A DNA stretch of 64,000 nucleotides. Origin: Streptomyces sp. HUAS YS2. Its GTDB lineage: Bacteria; Actinomycetota; Actinomycetes; Streptomycetales; Streptomycetaceae. A program made the translations under genes and the position numbers. This document shows positions 51,421 through 60,074 of this stretch, piece after piece. The stretch spans positions 5,861,001-5,925,000 of the forward strand of contig NZ_CP137573.1 of assembly GCF_033343995.1 (NCBI RefSeq), written 5' to 3'. The notes under the pieces were generated by a model. That model saw nothing but the letters and a program-made list of their open reading frames with translations, was not told the origin of the DNA and ran no database searches. How positions within the stretch are numbered: the stretch's first letter is position 1; each line of letters begins with the position of its first letter.

Positions 51421-51469
51421 GTTCGTGATCTCCGTACGGGAAAGAAAGAGGGAAGGGGGACTGCGGTGC

Positions 51470-52159
51470 TCAGGCGAGGACGAAGCCCGGGCACGGCGGT
51501 CCACGCCGTCCGACGGAGTGCACGAGAAGACGCGGGACGGACCGGCGCGGCCGGTCCGCCGGGCGCGCGCCGCGCCGGAGCGCGGGACGCGGGGCACGGG
51601 CCAGGGCGGCGACCAGCCGAAGCGGCCGGAACGCGCCCGCGGCCGCGGCGCCGGCCAGCCGGGCCAGCGCCCGCTCGCCGTGTCGCAGCCAGACCGCCGC
51701 ACCGAGCCCGACCACCACGTGGGCGGCGAGCAGCAGCCACGGCAGCGCGGGATCGGGGGAGCTGAGCAGGGCGGCGGCCGGGTGGCCGTTCCCTGCGGCG
51801 GCCACGCCCGGAAGCGGCGCGCCCACGGCGCCGCCGCAGAACACGTCCACCCCGACCGACCGCAGCGATCCGGCGACCGGGCCGCCGGCGGGGCCGTAAC
51901 AGACGTCCTGGCCGGAGGTGAAGACCGTGTCGGCGGCCAGCTCCAGCGGCACCAGCAGGCCCGCGATCGGGCCGAAGCCCCGCTCCCGGCCGGCCAGCGC
52001 GTAGGCCACCGCGAAGACGCCGGCCGCGACGGCGGCGACGGTCAGCAGCGGCAGCGGGACCCGGGACAGCAGCACATGGGAGGCGGCGGACAGCGTCACG
52101 ACCACGGTCGTGAAGATCGCCGCCCGCAGCCCCCTCAGCCGCGTCCCAGACATGTCCAT
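51470..52159 (-). CDS. Multi-pass membrane protein with two-cysteine external loop
   Basis: This 229-residue protein (ATG at 52159; GTG/ATG choices within 17 codons) has about four transmembrane helices (roughly residues 10-30, 33-50, 57-76 and 127-146). A loop between helices 3 and 4 contains two Cys about 21 residues apart (QDVCYGPAG and VDVFCGGAV), and a Pro/Arg-rich C-terminus ends in RRGPPCPGFVLA. I do not recognise the family. Position directly upstream of a DsbA-like gene suggests it could be a redox partner, analogous to DsbB or VKOR, though no quinone-binding motif is visible. Confidence 0.6.
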   Translation of the reverse strand: MDMSGTRLRGLRAAIFTTVVVTLSAASHVLLSRVPLPLLTVAAVAAGVFAVAYALAGRERGFGPIAGLLVPLELAADTVFTSGQDVCYGPAGGPVAGSLRSVGVDVFCGGAVGAPLPGVAAAGNGHPAAALLSSPDPALPWLLLAAHVVVGLGAAVWLRHGERALARLAGAAAAGAFRPLRLVAALARAPRPALRRGARPADRPRRSVPRLLVHSVGRRGPPCPGFVLA

Positions 52160-52241
52160 AGCGGTGTGAGTGTGCCACGCCTTCCTGTAGGAGCGTCCTA
52201 AGAACCCCATGAGAACGGGCCGCCCGGCGTGTGGGAGCGGA

Positions 52242-53567
52242 CTACAGGCCCGGGATCCGGCCGTTGCGGAACAGGTCGACGAAGATCTGGTGGTCCGCCC
52301 GGGCCCGCGCCCCGTAGGCGTGCGCGAAGTCGACGAGCAGCTCCGCGAAGCCCTCCTCGTCCGACGCGATCGCCGCGTCGATGGCCCGCTCCGTGGAGAA
52401 CGGCACCAGTGAGTGGCCGCTCTCGTCGTCCGCCGCCGCGTGCATCGTCGCCGTGGCCCGGCCCAGGTCGGCGACCGTGACCGCGATCTCGTCCAGGTCG
52501 TCGATGTCCGACCAGTCCAGGTCCACCGCGTACGGCGAGACCTCGGCGACCAGCTGACCCGCCCCGTCCAGCTCCGTCCAGCCCAGCCACGGGTCGGCGT
52601 GGTCCTGCAGCGCCCGCTGCGAGATCACCGTGCGGTGGCCCTCGTGCCGGAAGTAGCCGCGCACCGCCGGGTCCGTCACATGGCGCGAGACCGCCGGCGT
52701 CTGCGCCTGCTTCATGTAGATGACGACGTCGTTCTCCAGGGCGTCGCTGTTGCCCTCCAGGAGGATGTTGTACGAGGGCAGGCCGGCCGAGCCGATGCCG
52801 ATCCCGCGCCGCCCGACGACGTCCTTCACCCGGTACGAGTCCGGGCGGGCCAGCGAGGACTCCGGCAGCGTCTCCAGGTAGCCGTCGAAGGCCGCGAGGA
52901 CCTTGTACCGCGTCGCCGCGTCCAGCTCGATCGAGCCGCCGCCCGGCGCGAACCGGCGCTCGAAGTCGCGGATCTCCGTCATGGACTCCAGCAGCCCGAA
53001 CCGGGTCAGCGAGCGGGCGTCGCGGAGCGCGCCGAGCAGCGCGCCCTGCGCCGTGTCGAGCGTGAACGGCGGCACGTCGTCGTCCTTCGCGCCGGTCGCC
53101 AGGGCGTGGATCCGCTCCCGGTAGGCGGCCGCGTAGATCCGGACCAGGTGGGAGATCTGCTCGTCGCTGAGCGCCTTGGTGTAGCCGATCAGCGCCAGGG
53201 AGGCGGACAGCCGCTTCAGATCCCAGGTGAAGGGGCCGACGTACGCCTCGTCGAAGTCGTTGACGTTGAAGATCAGCCGGCCGGTGGCGTCCATGTACGT
53301 GCCGAAGTTCTCGGCGTGCAGGTCGCCGTGGATCCAGACCCGGCCGGTCCGCTCGTCCACGTACGGGCCGGTCTCGGCCTCGTCCTCCAGGTCCTTGTAG
53401 AACAGGCACGCCGTGCCCCGGTAGAACGCGAAAGCGGAGCCGGCCATCTTGCGGAACTTGACCCGGAAAGCGGCCGGGTCGGCGGCCAGGAGCTCCCCGA
53501 AGGCGGTGTCGAAGACGGTGAGGATCTGCTCACCGCGCTCGGCTGCGGTGGGCTGCGGGACCGACAT
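52242..53567 (-). CDS. DUF2252 family protein
   Basis: This 441-residue protein has the kinase-like DUF2252 pattern: RVWIHGDLHAENFGTY (H-G-D-x-H-x-x-N) and IFNVNDFDEAYVGPFTWDL, followed by KRLSASLALIG and a C-terminal GHRTVISQRALQDHADP. The catalytic residues resemble those of aminoglycoside phosphotransferase-like folds, but the substrate is unknown. ATG at 53567 with CAGGAGG upstream is preferred to the longer frame from 53648. It is divergent from dnaE. Confidence 0.88.
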   Translation of the reverse strand: MSVPQPTAAERGEQILTVFDTAFGELLAADPAAFRVKFRKMAGSAFAFYRGTACLFYKDLEDEAETGPYVDERTGRVWIHGDLHAENFGTYMDATGRLIFNVNDFDEAYVGPFTWDLKRLSASLALIGYTKALSDEQISHLVRIYAAAYRERIHALATGAKDDDVPPFTLDTAQGALLGALRDARSLTRFGLLESMTEIRDFERRFAPGGGSIELDAATRYKVLAAFDGYLETLPESSLARPDSYRVKDVVGRRGIGIGSAGLPSYNILLEGNSDALENDVVIYMKQAQTPAVSRHVTDPAVRGYFRHEGHRTVISQRALQDHADPWLGWTELDGAGQLVAEVSPYAVDLDWSDIDDLDEIAVTVADLGRATATMHAAADDESGHSLVPFSTERAIDAAIASDEEGFAELLVDFAHAYGARARADHQIFVDLFRNGRIPGL

Positions 53568-53737
53568 CGAAGGTGCCTCCTGGTGCATGACAAATGGGAC
53601 AGCGTGTTCGTTGTTCTCCAACGCGCGACGGTACCCCCGAGTGCCCACCCGTTGTCAGTCGGCCGACGTAGACTTCCACGCTGACCCCCCAGACTGTCCG
53701 CAGCCTGTCGTCCGCCGTTTCCTGGAGGCCTCCCACC

Positions 53738-56700
53738 GTGACCAAGCCGCCCTTCACGCACCTCCACGTCCACACCCAGTACTCGCTGCTGGACGGTGCC
53801 GCGCGGCTGAAGGACATGTTCAACGCGTGCAACGAGATGGGCATGACCCATATCGCCATGTCCGACCACGGCAACCTGCACGGCGCCTACGACTTCTTCC
53901 ACACGGCCAAGAAGGCCGGTGTGACGCCGATCATCGGCATCGAGGCGTACGTGGCGCCGGAGTCCCGGCGGAACAAGCGCAAGATCCAGTGGGGCCAGCC
54001 GCACCAGAAGCGGGACGACGTCTCCGGTTCCGGCGGTTACACCCACAAGACCATCTGGGCGGCGAACTCCACCGGTCTGCACAACCTCTTCCGGCTCTCA
54101 TCCGACGCGTACGCCGAGGGCTGGCTGCAGAAGTGGCCGCGGATGGACAAGGAGACCATCTCCCAGTGGTCGGAGGGCCTGATCGCCTCCACCGGCTGCC
54201 CCTCCGGCGAGCTGCAGACCCGGCTCCGCCTCGGCCAGTTCGACGAGGCCCTGAAGTCGGCCTCCGAGTACCAGGACATCTTCGGCAAGGACCGGTACTT
54301 CCTGGAGCTGATGGACCACGGCATCGAGATCGAGCGCCGGGTCCGTGACGGGCTGCTCGAGATCGGCAAGAAGCTCGGCATCCCGCCGCTGGTCACCAAC
54401 GACTCGCACTACACGTACGCGCACGAGGCCACCGCCCACGACGCCCTGCTCTGCATCCAGACCGGCAAGAACCTCTCCGACCCGGACCGCTTCAAGTTCG
54501 ACGGCACCGGCTACTACCTGAAGACCACGGACGAGATGTACGCCGTCGACTCCTCGGACGCCTGGCAGGAGGGCTGCCGCAACACCCTCCTGGTGGCCGA
54601 GCAGGTCGACACCACCGGCATGTTCGAGCCGCGTGACCTCATGCCGAAGTTCGACATCCCGGAAGAGGGCTACACCAACGTCACCTGGTTCAAGGAGGAG
54701 GTGCGGCGCGGCATGGCCCGCCGCTACCCCGGAGGCGTCCCCGAGGACCGGCAGAAGCAGGCCGAGTACGAGATGGACGTCATCATCCAGATGGGGTTCC
54801 CGGGCTACTTCCTCGTCGTCGCCGACTTCATCATGTGGGCGAAGAGCCAGGGCATCGCCGTCGGCCCCGGCCGAGGCTCCGCGGCCGGCTCGATCGTCGC
54901 GTACGCGATGGGCATCACCGACCTCGACCCCATCCCGCACGGACTGATCTTCGAGCGCTTCCTCAACCCCGAGCGCGTCTCCATGCCCGATGTCGACATC
55001 GACTTCGACGAGCGTCGGCGCGTCGAGGTGATCCGGTACGTGACCGAGAAGTACGGCGCCGACAAGGTCGCCATGATCGGCACGTACGGCAAGATCAAGG
55101 CGAAGAACGCCATCAAGGACTCCGCCCGCGTGCTCGGCTACCCGTACGCGATGGGCGACCGGCTCACCAAGGCCATGCCCGCCGACGTCCTCGGCAAGGG
55201 CATCGACCTCAACGGCATCACCGACCCCTCGCACCCGCGCTACAGCGAGGCGGGCGAGATCCGGGCGATGTACGAGAACGAGCCCGACGTGAAGAAGGTC
55301 ATCGACACCGCCAAGGGCGTCGAGGGCCTGGTCCGGCAGATGGGCGTGCACGCGGCCGGCGTGATCATGTCCAGCGAGCCCATCGTCGACCACGCGCCGA
55401 TCTGGGTGCGGCACACCGACGGCGTCACCATCACGCAGTGGGACTACCCCCAGTGCGAGTCGCTCGGCCTGATCAAGATGGACTTCCTGGGCCTCAGGAA
55501 CCTCACGATCATGGACGACGCCGTCAAGATGGTGAAGGCCAACAAGGGCATCGACCTCGACCTGCTCGCCCTGCCGCTGGACGACCCGAAGACCTTCGAA
55601 CTGCTCCAGCGCGGTGACACCCTCGGCGTCTTCCAGTTCGACGGCGGCCCCATGCGGTCCCTGCTGCGGCTGATGAAGCCCGACAACTTCGAAGACATCT
55701 CCGCCGTGTCCGCGCTCTACCGCCCGGGCCCGATGGGCATGAACTCGCACACGAACTACGCCCTGCGCAAGAACAAGCAGCAGGAGATCACGCCGATCCA
55801 CCCGGAGCTGGAGGAGCCGCTCCGGGAGGTCCTCGACGTCACCTACGGCCTGATCGTGTACCAGGAGCAGGTGCAGAAGGCCGCCCAGATCATCGCCGGC
55901 TACTCGCTCGGCGAGGCCGACATCCTCCGCCGCGTGATGGGCAAGAAGAAGCCCGACGAGCTGGCGAAGAACTTCACCATCTTCCAGGCCGGCGCCAAGA
56001 AGAAGGGCTTCAGCGACCAGGCCATCCAGGCCCTCTGGGACGTGCTGGTCCCGTTCGCCGGGTACGCCTTCAACAAGGCGCACTCCGCCGCGTACGGCCT
56101 GGTCTCCTACTGGACCGCCTACCTCAAGGCGAACTACCCCGCCGAGTACATGGCGGGACTGCTGACCTCGGTCAAGGACGACAAGGACAAGTCCGCGGTC
56201 TACCTGAACGAGTGCCGCCGGATGGGCATCAAGGTGCTCCCGCCGAACGTGAACGAGTCGCAGTCGAACTTCGCCGCCCAGGGCGACGACGTGATCCTCT
56301 TCGGCCTCACCGCCGTCCGGAACGTCGGCTCCAACGTCGTGGAGTCGATCATCAAGAGCCGCAAGGCCAAGGGGAAGTACTCCTCCTTCCCCGACTTCCT
56401 CGACAAGGTCGAGGCCGTGGTCTGCAACAAGCGGACCATCGAGTCGCTGATCAAGGCCGGCGCCTTCGACACCATGGGCCACACCCGCAAGGGGCTGGTC
56501 GCCCAGCACGAGCCGATGATCGACAACGTCGTGGCGGTCAAGCGCAAGGAGGCCGAGGGACAGTTCGACCTGTTCGGCGGCATGGGCGAGGAGGACAGCA
56601 GCGAGCCCGGCTTCGGCCTCGACGTCGAGTTCTCCGAGCTGGAGTGGGAGAAGGCGTACCTGCTGGCCCAGGAGCGCGAGATGCTCGGCCTGTACGTCTC

Positions 56701-57280
56701 CGACCACCCGCTCTTCGGCCTGGAGCACGTGCTGTCCGACAAGACGGACGCCGGCATCTCGCAGCTCACCGGCGGCGAGCACGCGGACGGCGCGGTCGTC
56801 ACCATCGGCGGCATCATCTCCGGACTCCAGCGGAAGATGACCAAGCAGGGGAACGCCTGGGCCATCGCCACCGTCGAGGACCTGGCCGGCTCGATCGAGT
56901 GCATGTTCTTCCCGGCCACGTACCAGCTGGTCTCCACCCAGCTCGTCGAGGACGCGGTGGTCTTCGTCAAGGGCCGCCTCGACAAGCGCGAGGACGTGCC
57001 CCGGCTGGTCGCCATGGAGCTGATGGTCCCCGACCTGTCGAACGCCGGGACCAACGCGCCGGTGATCCTCACCATCCCCGCCCTGAAGATCACCCCGCCG
57101 ATGGTCAGCCGCCTCGGTGAGATCCTCAGCCACCACAAGGGCAACACCGAGGTGCGGATCAAGCTCCAGGGTCCGCGCACGACCACGGTGCTCCGGCTCG
57201 ACCGGCACCGCGTCCAGCCGGATCCGGCGCTCTTCGGCGACCTGAAGGTGCTGCTCGGCCCGTCCTGCCTGGCGGGCTGA
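53738..57280 (+). CDS. dnaE: DNA polymerase III alpha subunit DnaE
   Basis: This 1180-residue replicative polymerase subunit opens with a PHP domain (FTHLHVHTQYSLLDG, then MSDHGNLHGAYDFF). The palm carries the catalytic acidic residues in MPDVDIDFDERRR and AVGPGRGSAAGS, with helix-hairpin-helix and finger regions (VYQEQVQKAAQIIAGY). An OB-fold domain (TIGGIISGLQRKMTKQGN) lies near the C-terminus. The length and the PHP residues fit the housekeeping DnaE1 of actinobacteria, in which the PHP domain can proofread. GTG start with GGAGG upstream. Confidence 0.96.
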   Translation: MTKPPFTHLHVHTQYSLLDGAARLKDMFNACNEMGMTHIAMSDHGNLHGAYDFFHTAKKAGVTPIIGIEAYVAPESRRNKRKIQWGQPHQKRDDVSGSGGYTHKTIWAANSTGLHNLFRLSSDAYAEGWLQKWPRMDKETISQWSEGLIASTGCPSGELQTRLRLGQFDEALKSASEYQDIFGKDRYFLELMDHGIEIERRVRDGLLEIGKKLGIPPLVTNDSHYTYAHEATAHDALLCIQTGKNLSDPDRFKFDGTGYYLKTTDEMYAVDSSDAWQEGCRNTLLVAEQVDTTGMFEPRDLMPKFDIPEEGYTNVTWFKEEVRRGMARRYPGGVPEDRQKQAEYEMDVIIQMGFPGYFLVVADFIMWAKSQGIAVGPGRGSAAGSIVAYAMGITDLDPIPHGLIFERFLNPERVSMPDVDIDFDERRRVEVIRYVTEKYGADKVAMIGTYGKIKAKNAIKDSARVLGYPYAMGDRLTKAMPADVLGKGIDLNGITDPSHPRYSEAGEIRAMYENEPDVKKVIDTAKGVEGLVRQMGVHAAGVIMSSEPIVDHAPIWVRHTDGVTITQWDYPQCESLGLIKMDFLGLRNLTIMDDAVKMVKANKGIDLDLLALPLDDPKTFELLQRGDTLGVFQFDGGPMRSLLRLMKPDNFEDISAVSALYRPGPMGMNSHTNYALRKNKQQEITPIHPELEEPLREVLDVTYGLIVYQEQVQKAAQIIAGYSLGEADILRRVMGKKKPDELAKNFTIFQAGAKKKGFSDQAIQALWDVLVPFAGYAFNKAHSAAYGLVSYWTAYLKANYPAEYMAGLLTSVKDDKDKSAVYLNECRRMGIKVLPPNVNESQSNFAAQGDDVILFGLTAVRNVGSNVVESIIKSRKAKGKYSSFPDFLDKVEAVVCNKRTIESLIKAGAFDTMGHTRKGLVAQHEPMIDNVVAVKRKEAEGQFDLFGGMGEEDSSEPGFGLDVEFSELEWEKAYLLAQEREMLGLYVSDHPLFGLEHVLSDKTDAGISQLTGGEHADGAVVTIGGIISGLQRKMTKQGNAWAIATVEDLAGSIECMFFPATYQLVSTQLVEDAVVFVKGRLDKREDVPRLVAMELMVPDLSNAGTNAPVILTIPALKITPPMVSRLGEILSHHKGNTEVRIKLQGPRTTTVLRLDRHRVQPDPALFGDLKVLLGPSCLAG

Positions 57281-57306
57281 TCCGCCGGACCTTCCGCCGC
57301 ACGCGC

Positions 57307-57340
57307 AAGGGGCGCGCCCGTCGTCACGGGCGCGCCCCTT
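57307..57340 (+). terminator. Terminator after dnaE
   Basis: A 15-bp perfect stem (AAGGGGCGCGCCCGT / ACGGGCGCGCCCCTT) with a tetraloop begins 26 bp after the dnaE stop. The A/T ends would also serve the small reverse gene. Confidence 0.88.
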
Positions 57341-57361
57341 TGCCTACGGCTTCAGGCCTGA

Positions 57362-57535
57362 TCAGTTGTGGCCGAAGCGCTTCTGCCGACCCTTGCGGGC
57401 GATGTCGCCCGGAGTGACCTGAGAGGCGCGGTTCTGCGCCTCGGACTCCATCGACATCTGCTGGGCCTGCTGGGTTCCGCGCTCGGCCGGCGAAGCGGAC
57501 TGCTGACTGCGGTTCTGCTTGCGGTTCTTGGCCAT
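57362..57535 (-). CDS. Small basic Gln-rich protein, 57 residues
   Basis: This small open frame reads MAKNRKQNRSQQ, then a Ser/Glu/Gln-rich middle and the ending IARKGRQKRFGHN. The ATG has GAGGAGG 9-10 bases upstream and the stop lies next to the dnaE terminator, which supports translation. The codon usage is GC-rich at third positions like its neighbours. No domain is recognised; the composition (Gln, Asn, Arg, Ser) predicts a small disordered, nucleic-acid-binding or spore-type protein, but this is speculation. Confidence 0.75.
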   Translation of the reverse strand: MAKNRKQNRSQQSASPAERGTQQAQQMSMESEAQNRASQVTPGDIARKGRQKRFGHN

Positions 57536-57618
57536 GGGAGTGATGCCTCCTCAAGGGGGTCTGGGGGCCAGGGCCGCTGTCAGACTCACACAGGGGGAGA
57601 AGCGTCGCATTTTGGATC

Positions 57619-57633
57619 ATTACGGACCGTAAT
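57619..57633. promoter_or_regulatory. ATTACGG-A-CCGTAAT palindrome
   Basis: A 15-bp perfect palindrome with a central A lies in the 236-bp divergent gap between the small 57-residue gene and the NYN gene, at 84 bp from one start and 138 bp from the other. It is AT-richer than its surroundings and resembles a repressor site. Confidence 0.45.
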
Positions 57634-57771
57634 CGCGGCGCGCCGGAGAAACCGAGTGACTTCCGCCACGCCGATGATCGAGTTCCCGCTGTCTGCGCCG
57701 CGACGGTCGGGCAGACTCGAAGCAACCCGAAGCACTCCCGATCCCGAGGTTCCCGAAAGAGGGTGGAACAC

Positions 57772-59082
57772 GTGGACCGCTGCGTCGTTCTGGTGGACGC
57801 CGGCTATCTGCTGGGCGCCGCCGCGAGCCTGCTCGCCGGGGAACCGGCCCGCTCCCGCATCACGGTCGACCACGCCGCCCTCATCCAGGGGCTGCGCGAG
57901 CGCGCCGAGGCCGACACCGCCCAGCCGCTGCTGCGGATCTACTGGTTCGACGGCGCGCCCGACCGGGTGCCCCAGCCGGAGCACCGCAGGCTGCGCGTGA
58001 TGCCCCGGGTCACCGTCCGGCTCGGCGCGCTGACCCGCAGCGACGGCCGCTGGGCCCAGAAGGGCGTCGACGCCGCCATGCACGCCGAGCTCACCGAGCT
58101 GGCCAGGAACCGCGCCTGCTCGGACGTCGTGCTGGTCACCGGCGACGGCGACCTGCTGCCCGGCCTGATGTCCGCCAAGGAACACGGCGTCGCCGTCCAC
58201 CTCTGGGCCGTCCAGGCCGCCGACGGCGACTACAACCAGTCCGAGGACCTCGTCGCCGAGGCCGACGAACGCCGGGTGCTCGACCGGACCTGGATCACCC
58301 GCGCCGTCCGCGCCAAGGACCTCACCGGCATCTGCGCGCCGCCGCCCGCCCCGCGCCCCGAGATCGCCGCGATCCTCTCCGCGCCGCTGCCCGAGTCCGC
58401 GCTCGCCGCCTCCGCCGAACGGGCCGCCGAGGCCGCGGCCGCCGCTGCCGCCGCCGCGGCGGCGAACGGCGGCGTCGACGCGCCCGCGGATCCGTCCGCC
58501 GCGCCCGACGAGAACGGGCTGAACGGTGTCAACGGCGCGCCCGCCGCGCCGCAGCACGGCGTCAAGGGCGTCCCCACCCCCAAGGACCTCGCCGGCCTGC
58601 GCGGCCCCGGCGGCCACGCGCCCGCCGCACCGGCCGGCGGCGCGACGCTGCGCTGGTCCTCCGACCGGGGCTGGGTCGACCGTCCCGGCGGCCCGCTCGG
58701 CGAGCCCGCCGAGACCGCGTCGCTGCCCACCCTCGCCCAGCTCACCAGCGCCGAGCAGCGCTGGGCCGACCGCGAGGAGGACATCACGACCGTCGGCGGC
58801 GACCCCTTCGAGGTCGGCCAGGTGTTCGCCCGCCGCTGGATGGAACGGCTTCCGGAACAGAGTCACGTCCAGCGCCTGGCCGGCATGTACCCGCGCGTCC
58901 CGCACCGCATCGACGGCGAACTGCTGAGGTACGCGGCCAGGTTCGGCCTGCTCGCGCACAAGGACGACCAGATCGACGAGCACGACCGGTACGCGATCCG
59001 GGCCGGTTTCTGGCGCGAGATCGACGTCCGGGCCGCCGCAGAACACGCCCCCGCCCCGGAGCAGACCCGAGGACCGGCGTAG
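57772..59082 (+). CDS. NYN domain protein
   Basis: This 436-residue protein begins with a NYN (PIN-like nuclease) domain: VVLVDAGYLLGAA with the first Asp, QKGVDAAMHAELTEL and VVLVTGDGDLLPGLM with the remaining acidic residues of the metal site. An Ala-rich linker (a run of about 12 Ala near residue 230) and a Pro/Gly-rich stretch lead to a C-terminal conserved block (VFARRWMERLPEQSHVQRL ... LLRYAARFGLL) resembling a winged-helix RNA-binding domain. It is probably an RNase. GTG at 57772 follows GAGG; an in-frame GTG at 57763 is also possible. Confidence 0.85.
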   Translation: MDRCVVLVDAGYLLGAAASLLAGEPARSRITVDHAALIQGLRERAEADTAQPLLRIYWFDGAPDRVPQPEHRRLRVMPRVTVRLGALTRSDGRWAQKGVDAAMHAELTELARNRACSDVVLVTGDGDLLPGLMSAKEHGVAVHLWAVQAADGDYNQSEDLVAEADERRVLDRTWITRAVRAKDLTGICAPPPAPRPEIAAILSAPLPESALAASAERAAEAAAAAAAAAAANGGVDAPADPSAAPDENGLNGVNGAPAAPQHGVKGVPTPKDLAGLRGPGGHAPAAPAGGATLRWSSDRGWVDRPGGPLGEPAETASLPTLAQLTSAEQRWADREEDITTVGGDPFEVGQVFARRWMERLPEQSHVQRLAGMYPRVPHRIDGELLRYAARFGLLAHKDDQIDEHDRYAIRAGFWREIDVRAAAEHAPAPEQTRGPA

Positions 59083-59093
59083 GCTCCTCCCTC

Positions 59094-60074
59094 GTGAGTA
59101 CGGTGTGCGTGGTGCGGGATCTGGTCAAGACGTACCCCGCCACGCGCGGCAGACGCGGGACCCCCGCGACGCCCGAGGTGCGCGCCACCGACGGCATCCG
59201 CCTGGACGTGGGCGGCGGCGAGATCTTCGGCCTGCTCGGCCCGAACGGCGCCGGGAAGTCCACCCTGGTCCGCCAGCTCACCGGTCTGATGCGCCCAGAC
59301 TCCGGCAGCGTCCGGATGCTCGGCCACGACCTCGTGCGCCACCCCGAGCGCGCGGCCAGGCTGATCGGCTACCTCGGCCAGGAGTCCACCGCGCTCGACG
59401 AGCTGACCGTCGCGCTCGCCGCCGAGACCACCGGCCGGCTGCGCGGACTGTCAGCGCCCGCCGCCCGCGCCGAGCGGGACGCCGTCCTGGAGGAGCTGGG
59501 GCTCACCGGCATCGCCGGCCGGCCGCTGAAGAAGCTCTCCGGCGGCCAGCGCCGGCTCGCCTGCTTCGCCACCGCCCTGGTCGGCGAACGCCCCGTCCTC
59601 GTCCTCGACGAGCCCACCACCGGCATGGACCCGGTGGCCCGGCGCGCCGTCTGGGCCGCCGTCGACCGCCGCCGCGCCGAGCACGGCACGACCGTCCTGC
59701 TCGTCACCCACAACGTCATCGAGGCGGAGACCGTCCTCGACCGGGTCGCCGTCCTGGAACGCGGCCGGGTCATCGCCTGCGACACGCCCGCCGGGCTCAA
59801 GGAGCGCGTCGCCGGCGAGGTCCGGGTCGAGCTGGTCTGGCGCGAGCGGCCCCCGCTGGACGTTCCGGAGGTCGCCGCGCTGCGCGCGTCGGCCACCGAG
59901 TCCGGCCGCCGCTGGGTGTTCCGGCTCGCCCCCGACGAGGCCCGCGCGGCCGTCGCCGCGGTCACCGGCGGAGCGGCCTTCGCCGCCCTCGACGACTTCA
60001 CCCTCGCCACCCCGAGCCTGGAGGACGTCTACCTCGCGCTCGGCGGGGCGGCGAAGGGTCTGGTGAAGGCGTGA
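59094..60074 (+). CDS. ABC transporter ATP-binding protein
   Basis: This 326-residue protein has intact ABC motifs: Walker A GPNGAGKST, Q-loop YLGQEST, signature LSGGQRR, Walker B VLVLDEPTTGMDP and the switch His in LLVTHNVIEAE. The type is that of drug or antibiotic exporters (DrrA-like), with a C-terminal accessory domain. TAGGCT 8 bases before the GTG suggests a leaderless message. It overlaps the permease gene by 4 bp (GTGA). Confidence 0.93.
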   Translation: MSTVCVVRDLVKTYPATRGRRGTPATPEVRATDGIRLDVGGGEIFGLLGPNGAGKSTLVRQLTGLMRPDSGSVRMLGHDLVRHPERAARLIGYLGQESTALDELTVALAAETTGRLRGLSAPAARAERDAVLEELGLTGIAGRPLKKLSGGQRRLACFATALVGERPVLVLDEPTTGMDPVARRAVWAAVDRRRAEHGTTVLLVTHNVIEAETVLDRVAVLERGRVIACDTPAGLKERVAGEVRVELVWRERPPLDVPEVAALRASATESGRRWVFRLAPDEARAAVAAVTGGAAFAALDDFTLATPSLEDVYLALGGAAKGLVKA

